From positions 1 to 34,246 of the forward strand of contig CAMQTN010000028.1 of the NCBI GenBank assembly GCA_947037115.1: DNA of 34,246 bases, given 5' to 3'. The stretch comes from an uncultured Lachnospiraceae bacterium. GTDB taxonomy: Bacteria; Bacillota; Clostridia; Lachnospirales; Lachnospiraceae. Below are positions 25,402 to 34,240 of the stretch, in pieces. The number at the start of each line of letters is the position of its first letter. Positions within the stretch are counted from its first letter, which is position 1. The notes under the pieces were generated by a model that saw only the letters and a program-made list of their open reading frames with translations, was not told where the DNA came from and did not search any database. Made by a program: the position numbers and the translations under genes.

Positions 25402-26889
25402 CTAAATATCCTGCATCTGATTCAACTGCTGTGCCTGATCCCTCAAATCCCCCACCAGTCTGCCAACTTCCGAGACAATCTCCGTATTGTGCTCACTCAC
25501 ACGGAAGGTTTCCTGGGAATGTGCGGACACCTCCTGCATGATCGCTGAAATGGTCTGGACGTTCTCCACAATCACCTTGTTGGCCACCGTCAACTGTTTC
25601 ACAGAACTGTCCAGCCGTCTGCTCTGCTCATCCACCTGATCCGTATCGACCGCAATCTTTTCAAAACTGTCAGCCGCCCGTACAGCGGATTCACTCTGCC
25701 TGCGGCTGCTCTCCATCAGCTCCTCCACAGCGTTCGCCGCAATCTTTAACTTCTCCGAAACACTGCGGATCACATCTGTTATATTCACTGTCGCGCCCTG
25801 CGTCTGATTGGCCAGATTGGAAATTTCCGTCGCAACCACCGCAAACCCTCTGCCGGCCTCTCCTGCACGGGCAGCCTCAATGCTGGCATTTAAGGCGAGC
25901 AGACTGGTCTGACTGGCCACATTGGTAATCATATCGATAATGGTCTGCATGTTGGCGGTATACGCCTCCAGCGCCTTCATATCCTCAACTGCCTGTGTCC
26001 CCGCTCTCTCGGAATTTTCCATCTGCCTCGTCAGCGTATCAAGATTCTCCCTGCCAAGCCGCACACTATCCTTTGCTTCCTCCATACTCTGCGCGATGGC
26101 GCTCATCACGTCCGCCATCTGGTTGATATGGTTCTGAATCTCCTCTGTTTTTCCCAACTGATTCTGAATGGACTCCGCAGTCTCGTTCGTGCCCGCAGAC
26201 ACTTCCTGCATGGCGTTTCTGGTCTCCGATACCGCCTCCCCAAGCTCCTTCATCTGTCCGTCCATATCCAGAATACCGTCGGACATCTGTCCCGACACCC
26301 GCATCACCCTGTCGAGCAGGGAAGATACATTCTCCTTCTCCCGGTCCAGCTCCTGCAGCCTGGACGCATTGATTTTTGCAAGGGTCTTCGTGGACAGGCA
26401 GAGGAAAACCGCCACCAGCAGAAGGAGCGCCACACGAATCTCATAGCTTGCCATATCCGCCTCCGCCAGACCTCCCGTCAGACCCTGCCAGCCCAGGAAC
26501 GCCACATTGACAACAAAACCCGTCCCGGACACCCATGCGCAGAGTTTCACATCCGAATATAAGATCAACACCAGATAAAGCGGTATGATATACGTAAAAG
26601 CAACCATACTTACCGTGGTGAACACAACAAAAACATAAAACAGGCTGTAAATGGTGCCAATCACATACTTGAGCCGCGTATCCGACGGTTCCCTCCGATA
26701 GAGAACAAACTCAATCGCCACCGGCAGTATCGCAACCAGCGAAAAGACCAGATAATAGCCCACGGTCCTGCTGCCCTTTACCACCTCCAGAAGATAGGCC
26801 AGCTCCAACACAGTCACTATCACGGTATGACAGGCAACCGCCGCTTTGTTCATGGCTTTCGCTCCGTCAAATATACTGTCTTTTTCCAT
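25402..26889 (-). CDS. Methyl-accepting chemotaxis protein with multi-pass membrane N terminus
   Basis: The 495-residue protein begins with about six hydrophobic segments ([100 protein letters not shown]) over residues 15-165, with no periplasmic sensor domain. A coiled-coil cytoplasmic part follows, with the signalling tip [46 protein letters not shown] (about 315-360). It should activate CheA in response to a membrane-sensed cue. No other chemotaxis or flagellar gene is in the window, and no clear sigma-28 promoter. An upstream TATACT box suggests a housekeeping promoter. Confidence 0.93.
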   Translation of the reverse strand: MEKDSIFDGAKAMNKAAVACHTVIVTVLELAYLLEVVKGSRTVGYYLVFSLVAILPVAIEFVLYRREPSDTRLKYVIGTIYSLFYVFVVFTTVSMVAFTYIIPLYLVLILYSDVKLCAWVSGTGFVVNVAFLGWQGLTGGLAEADMASYEIRVALLLLVAVFLCLSTKTLAKINASRLQELDREKENVSSLLDRVMRVSGQMSDGILDMDGQMKELGEAVSETRNAMQEVSAGTNETAESIQNQLGKTEEIQNHINQMADVMSAIAQSMEEAKDSVRLGRENLDTLTRQMENSERAGTQAVEDMKALEAYTANMQTIIDMITNVASQTSLLALNASIEAARAGEAGRGFAVVATEISNLANQTQGATVNITDVIRSVSEKLKIAANAVEELMESSRRQSESAVRAADSFEKIAVDTDQVDEQSRRLDSSVKQLTVANKVIVENVQTISAIMQEVSAHSQETFRVSEHNTEIVSEVGRLVGDLRDQAQQLNQMQDI

Positions 26890-26980
26890 TGTTCTCCCCC
26901 TCTTTTCATTTGTAAAATAAAATACAAAGTTATGGTCTAGTATACCATATCAGCTTGTAAGGCAACAATACTTTTATTCA

Positions 26981-27039
26981 TCTCCCGCTATATTTGTGGC
27001 ATACTCCGTTATATATACGGCACATTCCGCTACATCACC
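26981..27039. repeat. Imperfect tandem repeat, about three units of 20 bp
   Basis: On the plus strand three units share the pattern CCG(C/T)TA(T/C)AT: 26981-26999 (TCTCCCGCTATATTTGTGG), 27000-27020 (contains TACTCCGTTATATATACGG) and 27021-27039 (CACATTCCGCTACATCACC). The last overlaps the EamA stop codon. Function unknown; it may be degenerate by chance. Confidence 0.3.
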
Positions 27040-27887
27040 CCGATCACAATCCCGGCAATAATCACCGCCGCACATATCAGCTTGTGGGTGGTATTCTTTT
27101 CTTTAAACAAAAACCGTCCCGCCAGAATCGTAACCACACAGCCCGCCTGCTTTAAGAGCGTCATCACCGTAATACGGCTCCCCTCCATACCGTTTGCCAC
27201 AAAGAGCGCCCTGTCGGCAACGACGATGAGCAGGCTTAAGAGCCAGACCCACTTATTGCAAAATGCCCGCTTCCAGTTTACGGGCGACCGGGAAATCAAA
27301 ATATAGAGCAGATAAAACAGGGTCAGAAAGAGCAGATACCAGAATTGCAGCTGGGAGCTTGTGACGTCCCGCATCAAAATTTTGTCCAGAAGCCCGGAGA
27401 CAGCGTTTAGAAGACAGGACGCAAAGGCCATCACCACATACTTTACCTCGACGTTCTCCCCTTCGGCGGTCCCTCCCCGCACATGACCGGGACGATATTT
27501 CAGCAAAAGCAGTCCGCCCGATACAAGAATGAGCCCGATAACCTGAAACGTGCCAAGAGCCTCCTGAAGCACCGCTACGCCCAGCATCATGGCAAAGAGC
27601 ACCCTGGACAAATCCAGCACCCCATAAAGGCTGATCGGCATTTTTTTGATTGCCCGAAAGCTGAACATCCACGCCAGAAAAATGACAAAGGACTTAATTG
27701 CGATATAAAAATAGAAACGGGGTTCCGCCCCCATCGACACCCCTGCTGACGGCAAAACCATCACAAAAGACAAGAAAGTATACATAAACAATACCTCTAT
27801 GGTAGAGTTTTTCTCCAAAGCCTTCTTTTTGACAATCTCCCGCACGCCTTTCAGAACACCGTACAGCAACACTAACCAGACCCACAT
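27030..27887 (-). CDS. EamA/DMT-family membrane transporter
   Basis: The 285-residue protein has about ten hydrophobic helices in two halves, each an EamA domain: SFVIFLAWMFSFRAIKKMPISLYGVLDLSRVLFAMMLGVAVLQEAL near 70-115 and VMTLLKQAGCVVTILAGRFLFKEKNTTHKLICAAVIIAGIVIGV near 240-284. The family exports or imports metabolites such as amino acids or nucleosides; the substrate here cannot be read from the sequence. A leader of about 175 bases with several hairpins precedes it, so expression may be ligand- or structure-controlled. AAGGGTG lies just before the start. Confidence 0.85.
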   Translation of the reverse strand: MWVWLVLLYGVLKGVREIVKKKALEKNSTIEVLFMYTFLSFVMVLPSAGVSMGAEPRFYFYIAIKSFVIFLAWMFSFRAIKKMPISLYGVLDLSRVLFAMMLGVAVLQEALGTFQVIGLILVSGGLLLLKYRPGHVRGGTAEGENVEVKYVVMAFASCLLNAVSGLLDKILMRDVTSSQLQFWYLLFLTLFYLLYILISRSPVNWKRAFCNKWVWLLSLLIVVADRALFVANGMEGSRITVMTLLKQAGCVVTILAGRFLFKEKNTTHKLICAAVIIAGIVIGVM

Positions 27888-27935
27888 CTTTTACACCCTT
27901 TCTCGACCTGTATCCCCTGTATCCGGATTGATTTT

Positions 27936-28067
27936 GCGGAACCGCTAATTATCCTTTATGGATAATAGAAATGGCGGGAAATTCTTCCCGCCTACGGTGA
28001 TCCAAAGAGCTTTCGCCCAGACCAAAGCTGTAACCCGTTACAACTTTATTTTATTCATATCATACCA
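27936..28067 (-). promoter_or_regulatory. Structured leader of the EamA transporter, riboswitch candidate
   Basis: Minus-strand TATGAT (28059-28064) with an upstream TG forms an extended -10. The leader then has five hairpins (plus-strand positions): TGTAAC/GTTACA 28029-28042, AGCTTT/AAAGCT 28008-28029, GGCGGGAA/TTCCCGCC 27973-27992, ATTATCC/GGATAAT 27948-27966 and GCGG/CCGC 27936-27945. The third resembles a terminator stem followed by ATTTCTATT, so attenuation is possible. I do not recognise a known riboswitch class. Confidence 0.45.
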
Positions 28068-28134
28068 CATCCAGCATCTATACGTGACTTGCAAATATTT
28101 TCCCTTGATTTTGCGGGCTATCCTTACTAAATAA

Positions 28135-28205
28135 AGCAGGCGAGGGGAATCGAACCCCCCTCCCAAGCTTGGGAAGCTTGTATTCTACCGATGAACTACG
28201 CCTGC
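28135..28205 (-). tRNA. tRNA-Gly (anticodon CCC)
   Basis: The minus strand folds as a cloverleaf: acceptor GCAGGCG/CGCCTGC, D arm GTTC-ATCGGTA-GAAT, anticodon arm CAAGC-TTCCCAA-GCTTG, and T arm with GGTTCGATTCC. The anticodon is CCC, reading GGG glycine codons. Discriminator is U as in bacterial tRNA-Gly; no CCA is encoded. Confidence 0.93.
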
Positions 28206-28299
28206 AAACCTGTGACTTAATCAGTATACCATCTTATCCGAAAAAAGAAAAGCGTTTTTTTATCTTCCGCATAGACTAATAGTAAATATGTCTTTTAGG

Positions 28300-28323
28300 G
28301 ATTGCCGCAAAGCCTTGGCAATC
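28300..28323 (+). promoter_or_regulatory. Hairpin directly in front of the ribosome site of the lipoprotein gene
   Basis: GATTGCC (28300-28306) and GGCAATC (28317-28323) form a perfect 7-bp stem with a 10-base loop ending two bases before AAGGAGG. Such placement could stabilise the mRNA start or tune translation. Confidence 0.5.
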
Positions 28324-28334
28324 CAAGGAGGATC

Positions 28335-29342
28335 ATGAAAAAAGCAGGCAGTTTATTATTGGCGGCGCTTCTTGTTGCAGGCGCTCTTACAGGCTGCGGA
28401 GAAGCAGCGAAAGGCAGTTCCCCGTCCGGCAAGACCCCCGTCGTGTTAAACGAGGTAGCGCATTCCATCTTTTACGCCCCCATGTATGTTGCAATCGAGG
28501 AGGGCTATTTTGCAGAGGAAGGAATCGATCTGACCCTTGTCACCGGATTCGGCGCCGACAAAACCATGACGGCGCTGTTGACCGGAGAGGCCGATATCGG
28601 CTTCATGGGAAGTGAGAGCACGATCTACACGTATAAGGAAGGCGCCTCCGACTACGCAGTGAACTTTGCGCAGCTCACCCAGCGGGCCGGAAACTTTCTG
28701 GTGTCCAGAGAGCCCATTGAGGACTTCACCTGGGATATGCTGGTCGGCAGGGAAGTTCTGGGCGGACGCGCCGGCGGTATGCCAGAAATGGTATTCGAGT
28801 ACATCCTGAAGAAAAATGGCATCGATCCGGCAAGCGATCTGTCCATAGACCAGAGTATTGACTTCGGCTCCACCGCAGCCGCCTTCTCCGGCGGACAGGG
28901 CGATTTCTCCGTGGAATTTGAACCCCACGCCACCTCTTTAGAGACAAAGGGCGACGGCTATGTGGTTGCCTCCCTTGGCGAAGATTCCGGCTATGTCCCC
29001 TACACCGCCTTCTGTGCGAGAAAGAGCTATATCAAAGAGAATCCTGCCGTGGTCGAGGCCTTCACCCGCGCCCTGCAAAAGGGGATGGACTATGTGCAGA
29101 CCCACACACCCGCAGAGATCGCCAAGGTAATTGCGCCGCAGTTTGAGGAGACAGACCTGTCCACCATAGAGACCATCGTGGGCAGATACGCCGCGCAGGA
29201 CACATGGAAGACCGACCTGATCTTTACGCAGGAGAGCTTCACCCTTCTGGAAAATATTCTGGAAGAGGCAGGCGAACTGGACGGCAGAGTCCCTTACGAA
29301 GATCTGGTGGACACCAGTTTTGCCGAAAAGGCCGCACCCTGA
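28335..29342 (+). CDS. ABC transporter substrate-binding lipoprotein, NMT1/ThiY-like
   Basis: From MKKAGSLLLAALLVAGALTGCGEA the protein has 335 residues with a lipoprotein signal and lipobox LTGC (Cys at about residue 21). The mature part fits the NMT1/SsuA/TauA-like fold: VLNEVAHSIFYAPMYVAIEEGYFAEEGIDLTLVTGFGADKTMTALLTGEADIGFMGSE. Substrates in this family are thiamine precursors (HMP), sulfonates, nitrate or riboflavin; this one is unresolved. AAGGAGG precedes the chosen start and the 11-codon longer frame is rejected. No permease or ATPase is adjacent, so it must serve a transporter encoded elsewhere. A terminator follows. Confidence 0.88.
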   Translation: MKKAGSLLLAALLVAGALTGCGEAAKGSSPSGKTPVVLNEVAHSIFYAPMYVAIEEGYFAEEGIDLTLVTGFGADKTMTALLTGEADIGFMGSESTIYTYKEGASDYAVNFAQLTQRAGNFLVSREPIEDFTWDMLVGREVLGGRAGGMPEMVFEYILKKNGIDPASDLSIDQSIDFGSTAAAFSGGQGDFSVEFEPHATSLETKGDGYVVASLGEDSGYVPYTAFCARKSYIKENPAVVEAFTRALQKGMDYVQTHTPAEIAKVIAPQFEETDLSTIETIVGRYAAQDTWKTDLIFTQESFTLLENILEEAGELDGRVPYEDLVDTSFAEKAAP

Positions 29343-29396
29343 TCCTCTGCCGCCGCACCGCCAGGTTCACAACGCGGTTCCGCCGGCGCATAGGAA

Positions 29397-29425
29397 AACG
29401 CCCGACAGAAATGCCGGGCGTTTTT
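29397..29425 (+). terminator. Terminator after the lipoprotein gene
   Basis: AACGCCCG (29397-29404) and CGGGCGTT (29415-29422) form a stem with a ten-base loop followed by TTTTTG, about 55 bases past the stop codon. Confidence 0.88.
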
Positions 29426-29462
29426 GTATGAAAATGAATTTTGCGGGTCTGATCTTCGAGCC

Positions 29463-29837
29463 TCACATTTCCCCGAGAAGTTCCTTCAGGGCGTCCACCA
29501 CGAACCGATACTGTGTGAGCATCTCCTCCACGCCCACCTCCATCTCAGAATAATTCTCATCCTTCACCGCCTGCTCCTGTTCCGCCGCAAGCTGGGACAG
29601 ATAGTTCGCGCCGATGGAGCGCATGGCGTTTTTCAGCCCGTGTACCTCGATGCGGTAGCGCTCAAAATCTTTTTTCTCATAAACACTGCGGATAAGAGGA
29701 ATTTTCTCCTGTCCCTCCTCCATGGCAGCCCAGAGCACCTCCATGTAGATCGCCTCATCTCCGCCGCACAGCCTGATGCCTTCTTTCACATCAAAGCCTT
29801 TGATTGTCAAGTCCTCAAATGTCCGAATCAATCCCAT
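29463..29837 (-). CDS. Stand-alone HPt (histidine phosphotransfer) protein
   Basis: From MGLIRTFEDLTIKGFDVKEGIRLCGGD the protein has 124 residues. YRIEVHGLKNAMRSIGANYLSQLAAEQEQAV is the HPt helix with His66 as the phospho-acceptor and the expected G-A-x-x-L-x-x-x-A-x-x-x-E spacing. AGGAGGAAG lies before 29837 and the start overlaps the stop of the DUF1836 gene to within a base, indicating translational coupling; the longer frame from 29903 is rejected. HPt proteins relay phosphate between receiver domains. The hybrid kinase at 31043 has two receivers and no HPt of its own, a plausible partner. Confidence 0.85.
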   Translation of the reverse strand: MGLIRTFEDLTIKGFDVKEGIRLCGGDEAIYMEVLWAAMEEGQEKIPLIRSVYEKKDFERYRIEVHGLKNAMRSIGANYLSQLAAEQEQAVKDENYSEMEVGVEEMLTQYRFVVDALKELLGEM

Positions 29838-29838
29838 T

Positions 29839-30477
29839 TTACTCTTCCTCCTGTAACTTTCCCTTTTTCCTTTTTTCTTCTCCGCGCCTGTCTGTAATGC
29901 CATCGATCATTTTCTCGATTAACAGTTTTTTTACATAGACGTCGAAACTTAACATACAAATAAAGGAGAAAATTTTCAAAAATCCCCGGTCCGCCTCGGG
30001 TGCATCCTCAAAGGTCTTCTGGGCTATCTGAAATTTCTCCTCCACATCCGCTTTCAGGACATCCTTCTGCTCCCGCTCCAGGCTGAAAACCTCCTCATAA
30101 ACGCGGGAGAGGTCAAATGCCTTCCCGTTTTCAAAGTAACGCTCTGTAATCGGCTGCAGAAGTTCCTGGATATCGCTGATTGACAGGATCCCCTTATAAT
30201 AGTAGATAAATATCAGAAGAAGGACATGATCCCTCGAATATTTCTTTTTGGTCGGCGGCGGAAGCAGATCATTCTTTGCATAATTATTGATCATCGTCTT
30301 CGTCAGGATTTTGTCCGTGGCAGGCTCTCTTGTGGTATTTTTCAGGTGAGCATCCATAAACGTCGTCACCTGGTCCATATAAAGACCGATATCCGGAATA
30401 TCCATCGCCTTGATATATTCGATCCTGTCCACGCTGCCCTTAATGCTGTTTAACAGATCTTCTATGTTAATTGTCAT
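29839..30477 (-). CDS. DUF1836 protein, MerR-like putative regulator
   Basis: The 212-residue protein contains LTKTMINNYAKNDLLPPPTKKKYSRDHVLLLIFIYYYKGILSISDIQELLQPI (about 58-110), the characteristic DUF1836 core with a MerR-like winged-helix flavour. The rest is helical and charged, and the C terminus (RRGEEKRKKGKLQEEE) is disordered-looking. The family is widespread in Lachnospiraceae but has no known role. It is followed directly by the HPt gene and is probably transcribed from upstream of 30477, divergent from the yerC-like gene. Confidence 0.83.
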   Translation of the reverse strand: MTINIEDLLNSIKGSVDRIEYIKAMDIPDIGLYMDQVTTFMDAHLKNTTREPATDKILTKTMINNYAKNDLLPPPTKKKYSRDHVLLLIFIYYYKGILSISDIQELLQPITERYFENGKAFDLSRVYEEVFSLEREQKDVLKADVEEKFQIAQKTFEDAPEADRGFLKIFSFICMLSFDVYVKKLLIEKMIDGITDRRGEEKRKKGKLQEEE

Positions 30478-30542
30478 TGAAACGCCTTCCCTCTTTCTTT
30501 ATCCTCTATTATAAAGTTTTCGCCACTTCCTGACAAGTGCAG

Positions 30543-30571
30543 TTTACAAAAAAGCCCGTCTGTGATATATT
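30543..30571 (+). promoter_or_regulatory. Promoter of the YerC-like gene
   Basis: TTTACA (30543-30548), a 17-base spacer and TATATT (30566-30571) precede the gene. The leader has a 7-bp hairpin GAAAGCG/CGCTTTC (30603-30609, 30616-30622) ending about five bases before GGAGG. Confidence 0.65.
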
Positions 30572-30636
30572 CATACATAATGTCATTAAAGTATTAACGT
30601 GTGAAAGCGATGCGGCGCTTTCAGAATGGAGGCACT

Positions 30637-30924
30637 ATGAACAAAAAACTGAAAACCGATGCCGTTGACCATCTGTTTCAGGCTGTCCTCTGCCTGAAGA
30701 CTCAGGAAGAGTGCTATGATTTTTTTGAGGATCTGTGCACGGTCAATGAGCTTCTTTCCCTGTCCCAGCGCTTCGAAGTGGCGACCATGCTGAAACAGCA
30801 CAAAACCTATCTGGAAATTGCCGAGAAAACCGGCGCATCGACTGCCACCATAAGCCGCGTCAACCGTTCCCTGAACTACGGGAACGATGGCTATGAGCTG
30901 ATTTTCAGGCGGCTCGGCTCATAA
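30637..30924 (+). CDS. YerC/YecD-type TrpR-like regulator
   Basis: The 95-residue protein starts MNKKLKTDAVDHLFQAVLCLKTQEECYDFFEDLCTVNELLSLSQRFEVATML and ends with KTGASTATISRVNRSLNYGNDGYELIFRRL, the helix-turn-helix of TrpR-superfamily YerC proteins. GGAGG is placed six bases before 30637, so the 12-codon longer frame is rejected. Members are small DNA-binding proteins found near pcrA in Bacillus and usually of unknown target. It sits upstream of the hybrid kinase, in the same direction, but that gene has its own promoter. Confidence 0.88.
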   Translation: MNKKLKTDAVDHLFQAVLCLKTQEECYDFFEDLCTVNELLSLSQRFEVATMLKQHKTYLEIAEKTGASTATISRVNRSLNYGNDGYELIFRRLGS

Positions 30925-30971
30925 GCGCCCCACCTCCTCCACCCATACTTTTTTGCAAAACTTCTCTCATA

Positions 30972-31000
30972 TTGACACAAATTTGCGAACTTGTTAAACT
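30972..31000 (+). promoter_or_regulatory. Promoter of the hybrid sensor kinase
   Basis: TTGACA (30972-30977), 17-base spacer, TAAACT (30995-31000). Arms TCTCATAT (30965-30972) and ATATGAGA (31021-31028) flank it as an inverted repeat, possibly an operator or a leader hairpin. Confidence 0.7.
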
Positions 31001-31042
31001 AATGATAACAAATAAATCTTATATGAGAAGAGGAGAGCAAAT

Positions 31043-34000
31043 ATGTATACTTGTTGTCTTCAGATATATCTCTCAGGGCATCCCAGCCACCTGTTCGACG
31101 TGATAAAAAAGATGCCCTCTCTTGATCATTTTACCCATATTTTCAGTGAAAGCGATGAGCCGGAAGCTACTTTGGCAGCAAAAGCGGATTTAATGATTGC
31201 GGATCTGTCCGATGCAGATCTTCATCACACTGTGCAGATCTTTCTGGAAAACCGCCGCTCTGAGGCGCAGATGATTCTGCTTGCGGACAAAAAGCAGATG
31301 CAGCTTCTCTGTTCCGACCCGATATTGAAAGATATCACGGACATCTGGATCGCCCCCATGTCAGACGATGAAATCCGGTTCCGTTTTTTAAGGTGGCAGC
31401 AGACGTATAAGATGAGTAAAGATTTCTGGCAGACCAGCCATTACCTCGAGGCTACCATCAACAACGTACCGAATCTGATCTGGTACAAGGATAAGGACGG
31501 CATCCACGAAAAGGTAAACGACAGCTTCTGCAAAGCGGTCAGCAAGACCAGACAGCAGGTGCAGGGCCGCAGACACGCCTACATCTGGGATGTGGAGGAG
31601 GACGATCCCACCTGTATCGAATCGGAACATCAGGTCATGAGCCGGGAGCAGACCCTCATAACCGAAGAGACCATCAAAGCCGGGAGCGAACTGCGGACCC
31701 TGACATGTTACAAGTCGCCCCTCTACAACATTGACGGCAGTGTTATGGGTACTGTCGGTGTTGCCATCGACGTGACAAAGGAGCGCGCCTATGAACAGGA
31801 AATAATCAAAAAGAACCGGGATCTGGAAACGCTCCTCGCCACTTTGGACTGTGGCGTGATGAACCATACCCTGGATCATCCGCGCATATTGAACATAAAC
31901 AACGCCGCGCTTAAAATCCTTGGGTATGAAACCACAGAAGAAATGCTTGCGGACGGCTTTGATCTGGTTGCCGCCTCCGTAGTCGAAGAAGACAAGCAGC
32001 GCCTCCGTGACAGTATCAGAATGCTGAAAAAAGCAGGAGATACCGTCAACGTGGAATACCGCGTGCGCCATAAAACCGGAGAAGTGCTCGATGTCATGGG
32101 CAGCATTAAACTTTATGAAGAAAACGGGGAACTCTACTGCCACCGTTTTCTTGTGGACTGCACCGAACAAAAACTTCAGGAAAAGAAAATCGAAAGACGC
32201 CAGATGGAGCTGATCCAGGCGCTCAGCCGGGATTTCAATCTGGTCTGCTTTGTGGAGCCGGACACAGGCGCCGTGACGCCGATCCGGGTGGACCGTCCGG
32301 GCCCCGGCATTGTCTTTGAAAATAAAATCTCCTACACGGAAAGCATGGAGAAATACATACAGGACGTAGTCTATCCGGAAGATCAGGACATGATGCGGCA
32401 GTCAGTCTCACTGGATACGTTGAAAGAGAAACTGACCGACAGAAAAATTTATACGGTAAATTACCGCAAATATAAGGACAACGAGATCGTATACTTTCAG
32501 GTGAAGGCCGTAAGCACGAGAACAGACACGGGCAGCTTCGGTATCGTCCTTGGTTTCCGAAGCGTAGACGCAGATATCCGCCGGGAGATGGAGCAGAATA
32601 CGCTGCTGGAGAACGCGCTCTCACAGGCCAACAGAGCCAGCAAGGCCAAAAGTGTATTTCTGTCCAACATGTCCCATGATATCCGCACACCGATGAACGC
32701 CATCGTTGGATTTACCAATCTGGCCATCACGCACCTTAATGAACCGGAACTGGTGGAAGAATACCTGAAAAAGATCCAGACCTCCGGCAACCACCTGCTG
32801 AGCCTGATCAACGATATCCTGGATATGAGCCACATAGAAAGCGGAAAGATCCATCTGGAAGAAAAGCCCTGCAGCCTGCCCGATATTCTGTACAGCCTGC
32901 GCAATATTTTACAGGCGGATATCCATGCCAAGCAGCTGGAACTGCAGATTGACACAATAGATGTTCTGGATGAGAATATTTACTGCGACAAGCTCCGGCT
33001 CAATCAGGTACTTTTGAACCTGCTCAGCAATTCCGTAAAATATACGGGCGCCGGCGGCAGCGTCAGCCTGAGGATCACGGAGAAAGCAGGCGCACCCGCA
33101 GGATATGCCATCTATGAATTCTGCATCAAAGATAACGGTATCGGCATGAGCCCTGAGTTTGTGGAACATATTTTCGAACCTTTCGAGCGGGAACGCAACA
33201 GTACCATCAGCAAAATCCAGGGAACCGGGCTTGGTATGTCCATCACCAAAAACATCGTGGATATGATGAACGGTTCCATTGCCGTAAAGAGTGAAAAGGG
33301 TGTGGGAACCGAATTTACGGTTACCTTTACCTTCCGTCTGCACGCGCAGAAGCAGGAATCTCTGGCCATTCCCGAGCTGAAAGACTGCAAAGCTCTGGTG
33401 GTTGACGACGACTTCAACACCTGCGACAGCATTTCCTATATGCTTGGCCAGCTCGGCATGCACGCGGAATGGACCCTGTCAGGCAAGGAGGCGGTACTTC
33501 GCAGCCATCAGGCAGTCATGCGGGGCACGGACTACTCGGTCTATATTGTAGACTGGCTTCTTCCCGACATGAACGGCGTCGAGGTGGCACGCCGTATCCG
33601 AAAGGAAACAGGCGGTAACGTGCCTGTCATCATTCTGACCGCATACGACTGGTCCGACATCGAGGCAGAGGCAATGGAAGCCGGTGTTACGGCATTTTGC
33701 GGCAAGCCCCTGTTTTTGTCAGAGCTCAGCTCCTGTCTCCGGTCCATACTACAGCCAAAACCGCAGAATGACAAGGATGTTGATAAGAAACCATCGGCCC
33801 GGCACACCGGGAAGATCCTGCTGGCTGAGGATGTGGAAATGAATCAGGAGATCGCCGTTGCCATTCTGGAAGGTGCCGGCTTTAGCGTAGATGTGGCAGA
33901 GGACGGCCAGACTGCCCTTGATATGGTAAGTAAGTCGGAGCCCGGCTACTATCAGGTCGTACTGATGGATGTACAGATGCCCGTGATGGACGGATACGAG

Positions 34001-34180
34001 GCAACAAAATGTATTCGCCAGTTGGAAAATCCTGCCCTTGCTTCCATTCCGATCATTGCCATGACCGCCAACGCCTTTACGGAAGACAAGGAGGCGGCTC
34101 TCAAGAGCGGCATGAACGGCCATATTGCCAAACCCATCGACGTTCCGATATTGCTTGAGACCCTTGATTCTGTACTATAG
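31043..34180 (+). CDS. Soluble hybrid sensor histidine kinase with two receivers
   Basis: The 1045-residue protein has no membrane segment. Order: an N-terminal receiver-like domain with weak acidic motifs (1-120), PAS with NNVPNLIWYKDKDG (about 135-250), a second PAS (about 260-375), a third PAS-like stretch (about 390-510), HisKA with MSHDIRTPMNAIVGF (His545), HATPase with QVLLNLLSNSVKYT, DNGIGMS and GTGLGMSI (about 650-765), receiver 1 LVVDDDFNTC with Asp837 in IVDWLLPDMNG, and receiver 2 ILLAEDVEMNQ with Asp976 in VLMDVQMPVMDG. The two receivers and lack of an HPt suggest a relay to a separate HPt protein. The signal is cytoplasmic and unknown. Start has GGAGAG upstream. Confidence 0.94.
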   Translation: MYTCCLQIYLSGHPSHLFDVIKKMPSLDHFTHIFSESDEPEATLAAKADLMIADLSDADLHHTVQIFLENRRSEAQMILLADKKQMQLLCSDPILKDITDIWIAPMSDDEIRFRFLRWQQTYKMSKDFWQTSHYLEATINNVPNLIWYKDKDGIHEKVNDSFCKAVSKTRQQVQGRRHAYIWDVEEDDPTCIESEHQVMSREQTLITEETIKAGSELRTLTCYKSPLYNIDGSVMGTVGVAIDVTKERAYEQEIIKKNRDLETLLATLDCGVMNHTLDHPRILNINNAALKILGYETTEEMLADGFDLVAASVVEEDKQRLRDSIRMLKKAGDTVNVEYRVRHKTGEVLDVMGSIKLYEENGELYCHRFLVDCTEQKLQEKKIERRQMELIQALSRDFNLVCFVEPDTGAVTPIRVDRPGPGIVFENKISYTESMEKYIQDVVYPEDQDMMRQSVSLDTLKEKLTDRKIYTVNYRKYKDNEIVYFQVKAVSTRTDTGSFGIVLGFRSVDADIRREMEQNTLLENALSQANRASKAKSVFLSNMSHDIRTPMNAIVGFTNLAITHLNEPELVEEYLKKIQTSGNHLLSLINDILDMSHIESGKIHLEEKPCSLPDILYSLRNILQADIHAKQLELQIDTIDVLDENIYCDKLRLNQVLLNLLSNSVKYTGAGGSVSLRITEKAGAPAGYAIYEFCIKDNGIGMSPEFVEHIFEPFERERNSTISKIQGTGLGMSITKNIVDMMNGSIAVKSEKGVGTEFTVTFTFRLHAQKQESLAIPELKDCKALVVDDDFNTCDSISYMLGQLGMHAEWTLSGKEAVLRSHQAVMRGTDYSVYIVDWLLPDMNGVEVARRIRKETGGNVPVIILTAYDWSDIEAEAMEAGVTAFCGKPLFLSELSSCLRSILQPKPQNDKDVDKKPSARHTGKILLAEDVEMNQEIAVAILEGAGFSVDVAEDGQTALDMVSKSEPGYYQVVLMDVQMPVMDGYEATKCIRQLENPALASIPIIAMTANAFTEDKEAALKSGMNGHIAKPIDVPILLETLDSVL

Positions 34181-34191
34181 GTAAAAAAGTG

Positions 34192-34240
34192 TCGTCGCTC
34201 GGCAGCGACGATTCAGAGAATGCTCCGCATTCTCCCTGAA
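34192..34240 (+). other. Two hairpins after the kinase gene
   Basis: TCGTCGCT/AGCGACGA (34192-34199, 34204-34211) is followed by GAGAATGC/GCATTCTC (34216-34223, 34227-34234) with outer TTCA/TGAA arms. No T tract is seen before the window ends, so a terminator is possible but unproved. The second shares GAGAATG with hairpins at 5854 and 7802. Confidence 0.5.

Noticed and set aside
26890..26990. Possible sigma-28 promoter for the chemotaxis receptor (GCTGATAT)
   Set aside because: The expected TAAA at the right distance is missing; the spacing is about 18 instead of 15.
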